A DNA stretch of 64,000 nt from Gambelia wislizenii (GCA_030847615.1 JAUMIR010000001.1:250545187-250609186), one strand, 5' to 3'; positions 23,455-34,423 are shown, numbered from the stretch's first letter. Made by a program: numbers and translations. Notes: a model not told the origin generated them from the letters alone.

Positions 23455-24432
23455 CACAAATGTTTCTAAGGCTGCAAACCAAGCATTAGGCTGCCTGTCC
23501 CTGTCCCTCTGTCTGTGACTAGGGAATAGTCTTCTTCTTCCACATGGTTCTGCCAACTGATGGCTTTGTTTGAAGGCAATTAATGCAATGGAGAGAAGAC
23601 CCATTAGGGTGGCTGCTTGTGAGATGGCTGCTAAATGTCCTTGAGCATGGCTTCTGTTGTGTGACACAGAGTGGCTGCTTTGAGCAATCTCCTGGCTTGA
23701 GGCAATGTGGCAGGAAGGAGTGAGACCTTATTGCCAGGGAGTGGATGGGGAAAGAAGTTGCAAAAAAATAAAATAAGCCTATTTGTTGGTGACAAGCCTG
23801 CTGTGCTTTTCCCCTGGAGTCCAGCTGTTTCATAGCCTGTTCCCAGCATCCAGGCGCCTCAGCCCAATTCCCCAGCTGTCAAGCCTTTACCTGCCTGCCT
23901 CTGCTGCTGTTCCTCTGGGCTTTCTTTGATGGCCTGCCTGGATGTCAGTTGGCTGAAGCCACAGAGGTTTCACCCGGCAGAGTATCACTTTCCAGCCTGA
24001 CATATCAGGCCCTCCCTCCTCACTGCAGTTATCAGGAGCAAGGGAAAGGGAGGAAGGGAGAATCTTTGGAGTTGTTGTTTTTTTAAAAAACCCGAGGGGG
24101 AGAAAATGAAGCCCTCTTCCTTGTGTGGAATGACTTTGTGTGATACCATTTAAATCCTGTTTCTTAATTTTGTGTCATTTGCTTTGCCAGCCATCCTGGT
24201 GCTTGCAATCCAAAGGGAGTGAAAGGTTTATTTTATATTGTGGTCCATGCTAACCAAAAGATCCCAAAGAAGGGCAGTAGCAAATCCTTGCTGTGCAGGT
24301 GAATTGAAGCAGGAAGGGAGGGGTATGTGTGCACCTGCGCATATTGTGTGTGGTAGGGGTGCTGGCTGCTGGAACAAAGGACAATGCTGTCTTCCCTTTC
24401 AAAAGGACATGTGTTTCCTATGGCTTCTAAAA
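23455..24432. other. Unrecognised sequence
   Basis: No supported feature; modestly GC-richer than neighbours between 23640 and 23990. Confidence 0.4.
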
Positions 24433-24790
24433 TTGTATGAAATGTAGGATATGGACAAGTTAACAATTGCTTCAAATGAGAAAACTTTAGGGAAATTTAA
24501 AGATGAATGGAAAAGTGGCCTTCCCTTATGGAAAAATAAATGGGGAAATCTAGCAGTGATAAGCATGGAGGATGGAATATAAATAACAACTGTACTCTGT
24601 AAGAGTAGAAACAAAAAATATGAATTACAATTATAATTTATATATTCAGGATACAGAAAGCAGAAAATTGAGTTTGAAGATGAGTTAAGGGATGATGTAT
24701 TAAGCACCACAACTGGGTGAAGATAAGGAAGTGGGACTGTTATGTCAGATGTTATGTGTTATGTGTTAATTTATGTGTTGTGTTTTGTTG
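24433..24790 (+). mobile_element. Possible L1 LINE 3' tail
   Basis: In one plus frame the sequence reads 'KTLGKFKDEWKSGLPLW', like the C-terminal end of vertebrate L1 ORF2. It is followed by an AT-rich tail with repeated 'tgttatgtgttatgtgtta'. Short, diverged and without hallmark motifs, so tentative. Confidence 0.35.
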
Positions 24791-25797
24791 ATTTTTTAAA
24801 TTGTATGGACATTGGTCATATATGAGACATGTTTCCTGAGTTTATGCTGTATCCCTCACTACAAAATTTGCACAGTACTATATGAAGCAAAAGCAATTTT
24901 AAGAGTCTCTTATGGCAGGATGAGGACTGATGCATTATTTAATATTCATCAACTGTGTCTTTTCATCACAATTGGGATACCTCTTGAATGGAATGTTTCA
25001 TTTACTACTGGACTGCCTTAAGTCCTCCCCACCTTAAAATCTCCCAGACTAGGTTATGTCCATGTATGCCACCAAGAGGCTTCCAGCTATTATGGTTGTA
25101 CTGTGAGAAGAGTACATTACAGTACTTCTTTTGCAATGTAACTGTATTGGTTTTAGTTACTTTTATAGTTACAGGATGCATGAGGCCTCACTACTTAGGT
25201 ATGCTTTCCACTCTAGGACAGCAGCTTATTGTGTTCTGATATATTTTTTTTAAAAAAATAACCTTTAAATATTTATTAAAAGTAACTAGTAATTACTGTT
25301 CTAAAAACATAACTATAATGGCAATTAATTATTTGGCAGGCTTTGAAACAATAACTAATTACTTTTGACAAGCTCTGTCACCTTCATCTTATAAGGCTAA
25401 AATGGGCAACTAAAAGTTATTTGGATGACCCTAGGTATAAAGCTTAGAAGTCTATATTTATCCAGTTTCTGCTGTGTCATTGTCTTGCCGGATTGATTCT
25501 TTCCTGGCTGGAAAAGAGCTGATTCAGATCTCAGTCTGGCAAAGGGTTCTACCTGCAGCTACTTGCTATGTCCTGTGACTTTCCCTCCTATCTCTTTCAC
25601 ATTCATACTAGGAATTCTACTTGATAGTTTGCCATATAGAAATCAGGTGCTTGTACATGCAGTCATTAATGTACATAACAAAGCCGAGACATTGAGGCTG
25701 CAATCTTGTAACCAGTGTAATTACAGCAGGAGATTTACTTCTGAGTAGGCACGCAGAGGATCATGCAGCAACTCAACAACAGTGCAATCCTATACAC
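24791..25797. other. Unrecognised AT-rich sequence
   Basis: No supported feature. Confidence 0.4.
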
Positions 25798-25800
25798 ATA

Positions 25801-26140
25801 GGACATTTTCAGACACGTCTTAACGCACTAGAAGCTTTTGGGAGAGCTTCGGCGCTGCCGCACGGCAGGAACTCCATTTCGGACGACGACGCCCCTCTGG
25901 CAAAATCGCCCGTGTCAATTCCATGTAAGATTGCAGGCGGCTGCGCCATATTTTATTTATGGACAACTTCCGTGAATAAAACCTGGTGAAATATGGTGCG
26001 GCCGCCTCCAATCCTACACAGAAGTGACATGGTGATTTTGCCAGAGGGATGTTGTTGTCCGAAATGCAGTTCCTGCCACGTGGCAGAGCCAAAACTCTCC
26101 CAAAAGCTTCTAGCATGGTAAGACGTGTTTGAAAATGTCC
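25801..26140. mobile_element. Foldback DNA element, type 2, with 3-bp duplication
   Basis: A long palindrome centred near 25970: left arm 25801-25965 and right arm 25985-26140 are reverse complements for most of their length. Ends are GGACATTTTCAGACACG and GTTTGAAAATGTCC. The flanks are ata on both sides (25798-25800, 26141-26143). High CpG content for this window. Confidence 0.82.
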
Positions 26141-26165
26141 ATAGACTCAGAAATATGCCCCATTT

Positions 26166-26930
26166 TCATTGGGTTTTTTTCCGGGCTGTGAGGTTGTGTT
26201 CTGGAATAGTTTCTTTCTGACATTTTGCCTGCATCTATGGCTGGCATCTTCAGAGAATCTTCAGAGAATGTTTGGGTAGGAGTGTGTCTGGGGTTTCTAT
26301 GCTGTGAACCCCAGGGGAGTATATGTAAATTTGTGTAATTGAATGGTTAGTTTCTAGGTATAGAAATGCAAGGCTCAACAGTGTCTGTTTGGCTGATAAA
26401 CCAACCTGGACACAAAATGTTATTTAAAAACACAGAAATTCTGGACCAGGCCAACAACGATCATGTCAGAATGCACAGAGAAGCTATTGAAATGCACAAA
26501 CACCTGGACAGCCTCAACAGGAAAGAAGAAACCCTAAAAGTAAACAAAATCTGGCTCCCAGTTTTGAAATACAATAGAATTAAAACTCAACACCTACAAA
26601 GGAATTCCACCCAGGGACAGGGGGATTCCCAGCAGATAATGGCCCATCAACCAACCATCAGCCAAACAGACACTGACAAGCCTTGCATTTCTATACCCAG
26701 AAACTAACAATTCAATTACACAAATTTACATATACTCTCCTACAGGGCTTCACAGCATATAAACCCCAGACACACTCCTACCCAACCATTCTCTGAGGAT
26801 GCCAGCCACAGATGCAGGCGAAACATCAGAAAGAAACTATTCCAGAACATGGCCTCACAGTCTGGGAAAAAACCCAAGGAAAATCTATGGATGCCGGCCA
26901 TGAAAGCCTTCGACTTCACAATACCCCATT
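26166..26930 (+). mobile_element. Penelope-like element copy 1, snap-back arrangement
   Basis: Right part (26396-26930) is a 3' fragment in plus orientation. The left part (26166-26395) is the reverse complement of that same 3' end (about 26645-26885), so the copy is a head-to-head inverted duplication with a ~230-bp stem. Shared landmarks include 'ttctggaatagtttctttc', 'ggtaggagtgtgtctgggg' and 'gtaatttgtgtaattgaat'-type segments. Inverted partial copies are a known habit of Penelope-like elements. Within the right part a 113-codon frame (26366-26707) covers the C-terminus beyond the GIY-YIG domain. Confidence 0.85.
26396..26707 (+). pseudogene. Penelope-like C-terminal ORF fragment, copy 1
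   Basis: The frame starts in the inverted segment by chance and enters authentic Penelope sequence at 'NQPGHKMLFKNTEILDQ'. It then runs through 'EAIEMHKHLDSLNRKEE' to the stop. It corresponds residue for residue, with few changes, to the end of the frame at 30188-30736. The nuclease core itself is missing, so the fragment has no catalytic residues. Products of this family combine reverse transcriptase and a GIY-YIG endonuclease. Confidence 0.82.
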
Positions 26931-27043
26931 TTGTTCAAAAGGAGTTATTACCAGCTAAGTGTGTATATAACAGGGATGCTCTTTTTCTCTTTTTGTATCA
27001 TAGGCTAATGATCACACATGAAAATCCAATCAAGTAACACCCT
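26931..27043. other. Short spacer
   Basis: AT-rich, no feature seen. Confidence 0.4.
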
Positions 27044-27512
27044 TTTGTTGTTGGGTGCCTTTAGGTTCTTTCCAATTTATAGCAACCCTAAGGCGAACTT
27101 ATAACAGGGTTTTCTTGGCAAGATTTATTCTGAGGGGGGGTTGCCTTTGCCTTCCTCTGAGGTTGAGAGAGTGCAACTTGCCCAAGGTTATTCAGTGAGT
27201 TTCCATGGCCGAGGGAGGATTTGAACCCTGGTCTCTAGAGTTGTAGGGTGCATCTATACTGCAGAAATAATGCAGTTTGACATGACTTTGACTGCTGTAG
27301 TTCCATCCTATGAAATCCTATGAATTTGTACTTTACAAGGTCTTTAGCCTTCTCTACCAAAAAATGCTGGTGCCTCATAAAACTACAAATCCCAGGATTC
27401 TGTAGGATGATGCCATGGCAGTTAAAGTAGTATCAAGCTGCATTATTTCTATGGTGCAGATGCACTTGTAATCCAACGCTCAAACCAATATACCAAACTA
27501 GTTCTCAGCACA
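27044..27512 (-). mobile_element. Sauria-type SINE split by a palindromic MITE
   Basis: The tail and body occupy 27044-27246 (plus-strand 'ccctaaggcgaacttat', 'gttttcttggcaagattta', 'gatttgaaccctggtctct'). The tRNA-like head resumes at 27466 with 'ttgtaatccaacgctcaaac' and ends near 27512. The interruption is the MITE at 27247-27465. Confidence 0.88.
27247..27465. mobile_element. Palindromic MITE inserted in a SINE
   Basis: Ends GGTGCATCTATACTGCAG and CTATGGTGCAGATGCAC. Inner arms 'agaaataatgcag' and 'ctgcattatttct' pair, and 'aaatcctatgaa' lies opposite 'cccaggattctgtagg'. The host SINE bases ttgtag (27241-27246) and ttgtaa (27466-27471) flank it as a probable 6-bp or longer target duplication. 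Confidence 0.85.
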
Positions 27513-27818
27513 TAGATACTAATAAAAAGAGGTGTGTCTTTGGAAGTGCAGATCAGGCAGGCTGCAAACCAAGCCTTCAAAGACAGAGGCATGGAACCTG
27601 CACTATTGCAGCCTTCAAAGCTCTCCTCAGACTGGGAGCCAGCTGAGTGTTAAGCAGCCTCCCACTAGAGGAGGGAGCACTGCCAAGGTTCACCTCTGTC
27701 TGCTAACTTGACTGGCAGTCTCTCTGGGCAGCCTCCCTGTCAGGAGAGCTCTGAAGGGCCAGATGACATTCAGCAAAGCTGGGCTAGATGCACATAGGCA
27801 TCTTCCTCGGCATGTGAT
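27513..27818. other. Unrecognised sequence
   Basis: No supported feature. Confidence 0.4.
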
Positions 27819-27820
27819 TA

Positions 27821-28050
27821 CAGTTCTCCCTTCATATTTGCTGGGGTTTGGTTCCAGGGCCTCCTGTGGATACCAAAATCCGTGAATACTCAAGTCCTGT
27901 TCTATGCAATGGCATAGCAACATGGTCTCCCTTGTGTAAAATGGCAAAATCAAGGTTTGCTTTTTGGATTATTATTTTTTTAAGAATATTTTCAATCCAT
28001 GAATACTTAAATCCATGCATACCAAATCTGTAGATATGGAGGGACAACTG
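27821..28050. mobile_element. Tigger/pogo-like MITE, copy 2
   Basis: Ends CAGTTCTCCCTTCATATTTG and GGAGGGACAACTG, with TA on both sides (27819-27820, 28051-28052). Same interior as 7793-8004. Confidence 0.82.
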
Positions 28051-28059
28051 TACATACGC

Positions 28060-28214
28060 TCCACCATTTCACAGGTGAAAATTGGGACATGTGTGGCAAC
28101 ATCAGAGTGTGGTCAAAATCTCAAAAGCTATTCATGAGGAAGATCACACAAGGTAGGAGAGCCTGCAGCAGTTTGGTTTTGCCTGAGCCCACTGGGAAAG
28201 GCAAGACTCTGCCC
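28060..28214 (+). repeat. Dispersed repeat R, left part
   Basis: Matches 61506-61660 by eye: 'acatgtgtggc', 'catcagagtgtggtcaa', 'atgaggaagatcacaca', 'gcagtttggttttgcctga'. The continuation is found after the inserted element, at 29624-29830. The class of this repeat is unknown to me. Confidence 0.75.
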
Positions 28215-29623
28215 CAGGGCTGGTTTAAAGCATACCACCAAATCCGCATCTGTGGGGGGCCTCACAGCCCCAGGGGGCCCTGGAGAGACAGAGGGAGAGG
28301 GCAAGCCAAAAACCTTGCACTAAGCAGCCTCTCCTGTCTCCCCCCTCCACCCCCACCCAGCAGCACAAGCTGCAAAAGAGAAAAACAAACAAAGAAAGAA
28401 GCAGGTCAAGCTGTCCTGTGTGGCTCTGGGTGTTGGCACCCGCCCGCTCTCCCACCTCAGCTGACCTGGGGCTGAAGGAGTCCCTTGTCCTTCCCAGAGA
28501 GAGACCACGAGCAGCTGCCACAGGAAACAATGTGTAGCAAATGGAAAGGAAAGGAGGAGGAAGAGGAAGGAAAGTGAGTGGGCAGCGCTGCTCAAACCAC
28601 TTCCCTTTATATCATTGCCTAAATAAGGAGCTTTGAAAGAAACCCTTTTTTTTCCGGGGCCAGGGTCAGAAGCATCCCCCAGCCTAGCTCCACTGCCACA
28701 TATACACACACACACTGGGGTGCCTCAGGGTGGCGGGGAGCTTCGAGGCAAAGTCAAGTCCTGGGGCGGGGGGCTGAAGGAGGAGCCCGGCGGCAAGGAA
28801 CGGCCGGGATGCGGTAAGGAAGGGAGCTGGCTGGCCTTCGCTGCCTGCCCGGTGGGGGTGGCTGGTGTGGGAGGAAAGGGAGGTGCTCCCTAGCTTGGCT
28901 TGGCTCAGCTGGGTGCCGGCGGGGGGGGGGAAGGCAACCCCAGCCATTGCCCTCCTCCTTCTCCTCCTCCTTTTCCCCACGCCATGAAAGCGAGCCAGTG
29001 GCATCTCTCTCTCTCCTTGATGAGGTCACACTGGCTAGGGAGAGCCCTGCTGGAGACTTCAGCTCTGCCTGCTGTCCTCTTGAACCCGGGGCTGGCTCTC
29101 CTTTGGAGCGTGCTTGCCAGGCCCAGAGCCACCAGCCCTAGGAAGCCAAGCCCACCCACCGCCCGCATGAAATCGCCGCCTCAATCCCCAGCTTGGGGGG
29201 CTGTTGCTGGCCTAGGGAGGAGGGAAGAGTGGAGGAAGCGGTGGGGGCATAAACCTGGGACAGGGCTTCCCTTGGTCTGCTTTCCCCAAGGGCTGCTCGA
29301 TGCTGACCCCCCCCCCAGCAATCAGGCTGCCTGGGTGGAGCCAAGGGGTTTGGTGTGCCTGTGCAGTGGTGGTGGGTGTGGATGAGGAAGAGGTGGTGGG
29401 GCACAGGCAGGGTCAGTTTAAGGGCCTCGCAGCACCTGCAGCCTCAGGGGGCCCCATCATTGTGGGGAGCCCTGTTGTAACCCTCCTGCTGCAAAAACAT
29501 TATTAGTAATAATCTGAATATCCTGTACTGTGAATAGGTTAGGTTATATTGACCTCAGATAAACATATGAGGCTCCCAAAATAAAGGGTTGCATCCCCCC
29601 CCACATTCCTTTAATAGGCCCTG
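28215..29623. mobile_element. hAT-ended 1.4-kb insertion with CpG-rich interior (family C)
   Basis: The left end CAGGGCTGGTTTAAAG, with nearby 'ccaaatccgcatctg', matches the right end of 23080-23454 read in reverse. The right end, from 'gaatatcctgtactgtgaat' (~29516) to CCTTTAATAGGCCCTG, matches the left end of that element read in reverse. Flanks are ctctgccc and ctgcccct, a duplication blurred by a possible 2-bp loss. The insertion splits repeat R. The interior (about 28330-29410) is far richer in G, C and CpG than its surroundings and does not occur in the short copy. It has an in-context 'gcg|gtaagg' splice-donor-like site at 28813, a homopurine G run near 28920 and a 161-codon frame (28900-29385) that I cannot identify. 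Confidence 0.65.
29408..29623. mobile_element. Possible short family C MITE forming the right end
   Basis: CAGGGTCAGTTTAAGGGCC at 29408 also resembles a family C terminus. The 29408-29623 segment could therefore be a separate short copy, and the larger unit a compound of two insertions. The lack of a matching 8-bp duplication around this short unit argues against it, but the alternative stays open. Confidence 0.35.
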
Positions 29624-29830
29624 CTGCCCCTTCCTCTCCTCTCCCCCCCCTTGAGTTGATTCAGTACAAACTACTTTTGCACTTTGAACTCTGTTACAAT
29701 CTAAGTAAAGCTGAGGAGAAAGAGGGAGGAACTAGAAACTGTTACATTTTAAAAGCAGCTTAAAAAGTGAGACAACAGAGGATTAATCAAGACTGACCCG
29801 GACAAATCAGGACAATAAGTAGGTATGTGA
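29624..29830 (+). repeat. Dispersed repeat R, right part
   Basis: Continues the repeat interrupted at 28214. It aligns with 61660-61880 through 'caaactacttttgcacttt', 'agctgaggagaaagaggga', 'acattttaaaagcagc' and 'acagaggattaatc'. Confidence 0.75.
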
Positions 29831-30075
29831 TTATGGCAGTCTTACAAGGCAGGCCAGTTCTGTTGTACCAATATTGCTGGAGAAGAAAGGTCTTGTCTGC
29901 ATGGGCCAAAAACACTGTTCTCATCCCAAATCTGGCGCTGGCAGTCTGGATGATGTACAGCGACTTCCAGGGGAAGATCCATACTTTCTGGCTCTTAACA
30001 TGACTTTGCTAGGCAAAGTCAGGGGAAACACCTACACTGGGCCATACAGGCTAATGGTTACTCCAGATCAGACAT

Positions 30076-30955
30076 CACAAGAGCATCCAGACCCAGAAAA
30101 AACCATGGGAATGAAGAAAGACAGCCACCCAAAGGGAAGGTATTTTTATCATACATCAAAGGAGTCACAGGCAGAATAGGGAAACTGGTGAGAAAACACA
30201 ACCTCCAAACGATCTACAGACATAACAAGAAAATCCAAGAAATGCTACGCTCAGCGAAGGACAAAAGAGACCCTCTCACAGCAGCAAGAGTTTACCACAT
30301 ACCATGCAGCTGTGGAGAAGTTTACATAGGGACCACTAAACGCAGTGTGCAAACACGAATCAAGGAACATGAGAGACACTGTAGACTGAGCCAGCCAGAA
30401 AAATCAGCAGTAGCAGAACATGTGGTAAACCAACCTGGACACAAAATGCTATTTAAAAACACAGAAATTCTAGACCAGGCCAACAACTATCATGTCAGAA
30501 TGCACAGAGAAGCTATTGAAATCCACAAACACCTGGACAACCTCAACAGGAAAGAAGAAACCCTAAAAGTAAACAAAATCTGGCTGCCAGTCCTGAAAAA
30601 CACTAAAATCAGAACTCAACACTTGCAAATGAACTCTACCCAGAGACAGGGGGATTTCCAGCAGATAATGTCCCATCAACCAACCATTAGCCAAACAGAC
30701 ACTAACGAGGCTTGCGTTTCTATACCCAGAACCTAACCATTCAATTACACAAATTTACATATACTCCCCAACAGGGGTTGACAGCATATGAACTCCACAT
30801 ACACTCCTACCCAACCATTCTCTGAAGATGCCAGCCACAGTTTCAGGCGAAACGTCAGAAATAAACTCTTCCAGAACATGGCCTCACAGCCTGGAAAAAA
30901 AAAAACAAGGAAAATCTATGGATGCCGGCCATGAAAGCCTTTGACTTCACAGTTT
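30076..30955 (+). mobile_element. Penelope-like element copy 2, 3' half with GIY-YIG domain
   Basis: Coding resemblance begins about 30080 and runs to a stop at 30736. It is followed by a 3' region ending with 'gaagatgccagccacag', 'cggccatgaaagcctttgac' and ttcac. The copy is 5'-truncated, lacking the reverse-transcriptase core. Compare 26166-26930, which shares the 3' end. Confidence 0.88.
30188..30736 (+). pseudogene. Penelope-like GIY-YIG endonuclease fragment
   Basis: A 182-codon frame. Residues ~35-48 read 'VYHIPCSCGEVYIG': the GIY-YIG signature in its Penelope form with the conserved CxC between the halves. They are followed by 'TTKRSVQTRIKEHERHC', supplying the conserved Arg, and 'SAVAEHV', supplying the conserved Glu. 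The upstream in-frame sequence (FLSYIKGVTGRIGKL, ~30145-30188) matches the region between reverse transcriptase and nuclease, with stops and frame change before it. The nuclease would nick target DNA for priming, according to knowledge of the family. The catalytic residues look intact, but without the RT part the copy is not autonomous. The frame is read from a non-ATG codon; no true start is expected in the middle of a polyprotein. Confidence 0.88.
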
Positions 30956-31065
30956 GATGTTTGCTGAAAACCACAAAGTGGCTCTGGGGTCTGTTGGCAT
31001 GTGGACAACTGGACCGGGCCAGAGCCGGAGCAAGCCAGCTGTCCACACAGACACCCACCCAGAGC
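30956..31065. other. Spacer, mixed composition
   Basis: Short stretch between the Penelope end and a GC-rich foldback. No feature seen. Confidence 0.35.
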
Positions 31066-31410
31066 ATCAACCATGTTGGCCTGTCTCCCTTGGTGTCCAC
31101 ACTGCCACTGCTGCTGCTGCCTTGCCTGTCAGCCCAGCAGCTCTGCCTGGTATCTCCCGTCGCTGCTGGTGAGATAAGCAGAGGGCGCTGTGCCACATGC
31201 TCAACAGGGGGGGTTCGCTGCCCCCTCCTCAACGATCGCATGAGCACCCTCTGCTTACCTCACCAGCGGTGATGGGCAATGCCAGGCTCTCAGATAAAGC
31301 TGCTGGGCAGGCAGGTGAAGCAGCAGTGGAGGCAGCGGCAGTGAGGGCGATGGGCCAGCAGAGACAATGTGTTGTTGGCCCAGCTGGCCCATGTGGGCAA
31401 TGATGTGCCA
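31066..31410. repeat. GC-rich foldback repeat
   Basis: Left arm (31066-31210) and right arm (31228-31405) are imperfect reverse complements: 'gtgagataagcagagggcg' opposite 'caccctctgcttacctcac', 'ctgcctggtatctcc' opposite 'ggctctcagataaag', 'ctgctgctgccttgcctg' opposite 'gcaggtgaagcagcagtgg'. Probably a decayed foldback DNA transposon. Termini not resolved. Confidence 0.6.
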
Positions 31411-31479
31411 CCACACAGGATTGGGCCCTGTGCATGCGGACTGGTGCAGATAAGCAGCTGGCACAGATAAGATGTTAAG

Positions 31480-32889
31480 AGTCCTGTATAACAACCCTGT
31501 TTTTATAGTTTTTAAATTTTTTAAGGTAATTAAAAATATTTTAGTTACCTTTAAAAAATGGGGAAGCGTTACTTTTTAAAATCTGCCATTATAATGTTAA
31601 TTAACTACTTTTGGGGACCATGGTACTATGATGTCAAGCAACAGTATGTAACTAATTACTTTTTAAAAGTAACGTTATCAACTCTGATACTTGTCAAATT
31701 TGATGGAGCTATAAAACACAGACAATGTGTGCAAGGAACCTGATGCTGTGCAGACTATGGGTATTAACTGGCACAGTTTTAATAATTTTATGAAAAACAT
31801 GATAATGTCCACGAATACTTTCCCTTACTTGAAAATTATGAATTCTCCTAGTTGCAGAAACTACTCTGAGCATCACCCTTGCTTGTCAGTGCACAAAATC
31901 TATGCAGCTCAGGGGTGGCTGTTGTGGTGGGTTATCACAAATCACATACTCCCATTACTGAACAAGACCTATCTTACTTCTAGCCTACTGTTCCTTGACC
32001 TTCTCCCATGACAATGCCTGCCCCTGAATTCAGGTAAAGTCCTGATCATAGCTCTTGTAGGCTGACAGCTGGCATTTAACAGAAACTGATTTAGCAGGCT
32101 GTTTGATCACATTTCACCTTCACTAAAATGGCCAGGACCTGCTTGTCCTCCCCACATCCCTGTATTGCCCAGTTCCCTGGAGAACAATTCAAGGCAATTT
32201 ACAAACCGGTCTGTTTCCTGTTGCTGAGATCTTTGTGACAGCAATGCATAGTTTATGCTTGAGGAATTGGTCTTCTAGGATTTGGGAACATGTATACTCC
32301 AAGAAATCTAAAATGTCACTTCCAAATGCTTTCTTTCTCTTTCCCCGTCCCTCCACCCCCATGATATCTCTTTGTATCTCTTTGCACGGAATCCTCACCT
32401 CCTCCAGCCTTAGCGAAATGATGCTTAATTTTTTTTTAATTTTTTTTGGTCAAAATCTGCAGTGGGATTTAAAGGAGCTTGCGGCAGCATTGTGTTAACC
32501 TTGGGAGAAAGGCAGGTGAGAGAACAGTGCAACCCTCCTCCCTCTCAACCTTACAAGGCTGTGTGTATCACAAGAATATTCATGGCAGACCAATTAAAGT
32601 GAGTTTTAAAATTTTGCCTGCTCAATTTAGTGAACCATTTTGCAGTGAAACTGTAGCTGTACTTAGGTCTGCAATACAGAGGGAAATTGTGAAGGTGTAT
32701 GGCAGTCGTCATTCTGATGAATCCAAATATTATGCGTAGTATATATTTAAAACAAAATACTGAACTAACATGTACAGTTGGAAGAAAATAAATTAAAGAA
32801 TATACTTGAGGGGGTAACAATACACATTTCCATATATTTAGGTTGCACCTCTATGCACTTGTAGTTGCCATAAAGCCCCACTGACATTT
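31480..32889. other. Unrecognised AT-rich sequence
   Basis: 1.4 kb without an identifiable repeat end, coding domain or structured RNA. T homopolymers near 32431-32449. Confidence 0.4.
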
Positions 32890-32965
32890 TAATTATTTAT
32901 TTATTAAAATATTTATATTCTGCCTTCTGTCTCAAGATCTCAGGGAGATATACCATAAAAATCAA
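32890..32965 (-). mobile_element. LINE (CR1/L2-type) 3' tail fragment
   Basis: 'ttatttattaaaatatttatattctgcc' followed by 'ctcaagatctcagggagat' resembles the 3' end common to lizard CR1/L2 LINEs. Short, so class is uncertain. Confidence 0.4.
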
Positions 32966-34110
32966 CCTGAAAAAAGTTAGGTGTACATGTGAATAGATAT
33001 ATATAGGATTGTACTGTTATGTACTGAGGAGTAATAAGTCAAAAATGTTAATGTAAGGTGGGATAGACTGTGAAATCTTAATACGTGCATATCAACGCAA
33101 AAGTAAGCTTCACTGAGCTCATTGGGACATTCTCCCAAGTAACTATGTATAGGGGCTTGTCTACACGGGCAAAAAAATCCGTAGTCATAGCACAGTTATC
33201 ACACAACATTTTCAACTATTCACATCTTCATCGGGATTTCTGCCAGAAATTCAGGGTCTGAAAGATTTGCAGTTTGCTCCATGTTTGAGGGGAAAACTCA
33301 GATTATTGGCCATGTGGTGGCTGCAGATTGGCTTTGGTGTGAAGTTAGGGGTGGGACTTCCAGTATCCGTGATTCCGTTCTTGTGCTTTTATTTTATTTT
33401 ATTTATTTTTCTATCATGCACATAAACATACCTCCATTTCTCCAGTAATACGGTATTCTGGTGCAATGTATATTCGCATGCATGAGCGAACATATAAAAA
33501 CCACTAGAACAGCCCTGGCTATGTGGCTGGAACTAATATAATGTATAGGACATGTGATCAGCGTAGGTGCAGGGTTTCCCGAGGGTATAGTCAAACCTGC
33601 TGCCTAAAGGGCAAGATTATTAAGAACTGCATGTTTGTTCTTTGTTAGCAAAGCACATGGACATCTAGGACCTACCTGGCACACAGCAAACTTTTAAAGT
33701 GATTTACATTTCCCAGATCAGCAAGGTACCTAACTTTGATGGATACAGCTTTATTGAAGTTATCCTTTTGGCCCATCCGTTCCCTGCAGATGATTATACT
33801 GAGAACACCAGTACAGACATAAGCAGTAGCAATCTACATCTAAAAGCTTTTGAAACACAATTTTCAAAATTATAGATTAACTGTACATACAATGTCAGAT
33901 ACAGATAGAGGGCCAAGATTTAAAACAAAAAGATCAGCCAGTGAAACGGAACATATAAAGAAACAGAATGTACAAACCTAGCAAATGGAGAGAAAGCACT
34001 TCAATTTGGCACGTCTCGGGAGGAAAGAAAGAGTATGTTGCACACACCCAGCTTGTCAAAGTACATCTGATATACAAAAACATCTTGTCTGTCTGTGGGG
34101 GAAGGGGAAG
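32966..34110. other. Mostly unrecognised, with one family G-like end
   Basis: AGGGGCTTGTCTACACGGGC at 33151 matches the terminus of family G (15941). The opposite end was not found. An (atttt)n-like tract lies at 33390-33412. Confidence 0.45.
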
Positions 34111-34111
34111 C

Positions 34112-34350
34112 ACTTTGTTGTTGTTGTGTGCCTTCAAGTCCTTTCTGACTTATGGGAATCCTATGGTGAATCTATCATAGGGTTTTCTTGGCACCATTTG
34201 TTCAGAGGGGGTTTGCCTTTGCCTTCTTCTGAGGTTGAGAGTGTATGACTTGCCCAAGGTCACCTGGTAGGTTTCCATGGCCAAGCAGTGATTCAAACCC
34301 TAGTTTCCACAGTCATGGTCCAATGCTTAAATCACCACACCACGCTGGGA
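34112..34350 (-). mobile_element. Sauria-type SINE
   Basis: The plus strand begins with the tail 'gttgttgttgtgtgccttc', runs through 'gggttttcttggcaccatt' and 'gacttgcccaaggtcacc', and ends with the complement of the tRNA-like head near 'aaatcaccacaccacgctgg'. Full length. Confidence 0.92.
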
Positions 34351-34423
34351 GCACTATTATCTATGGGCCCAAGGAAATATTCAGTAGCACTCCAGCACTC
34401 TAAACATTTTATGCTTTAGAACA

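Noticed and set aside
28900..29385. 161-codon frame as a host exon
   Set aside because: Sits in CpG-rich DNA where stop codons are rare, overlaps equally open frames on the other strand, and lies within a transposon-ended insertion. Kept as a finding about the insertion only.
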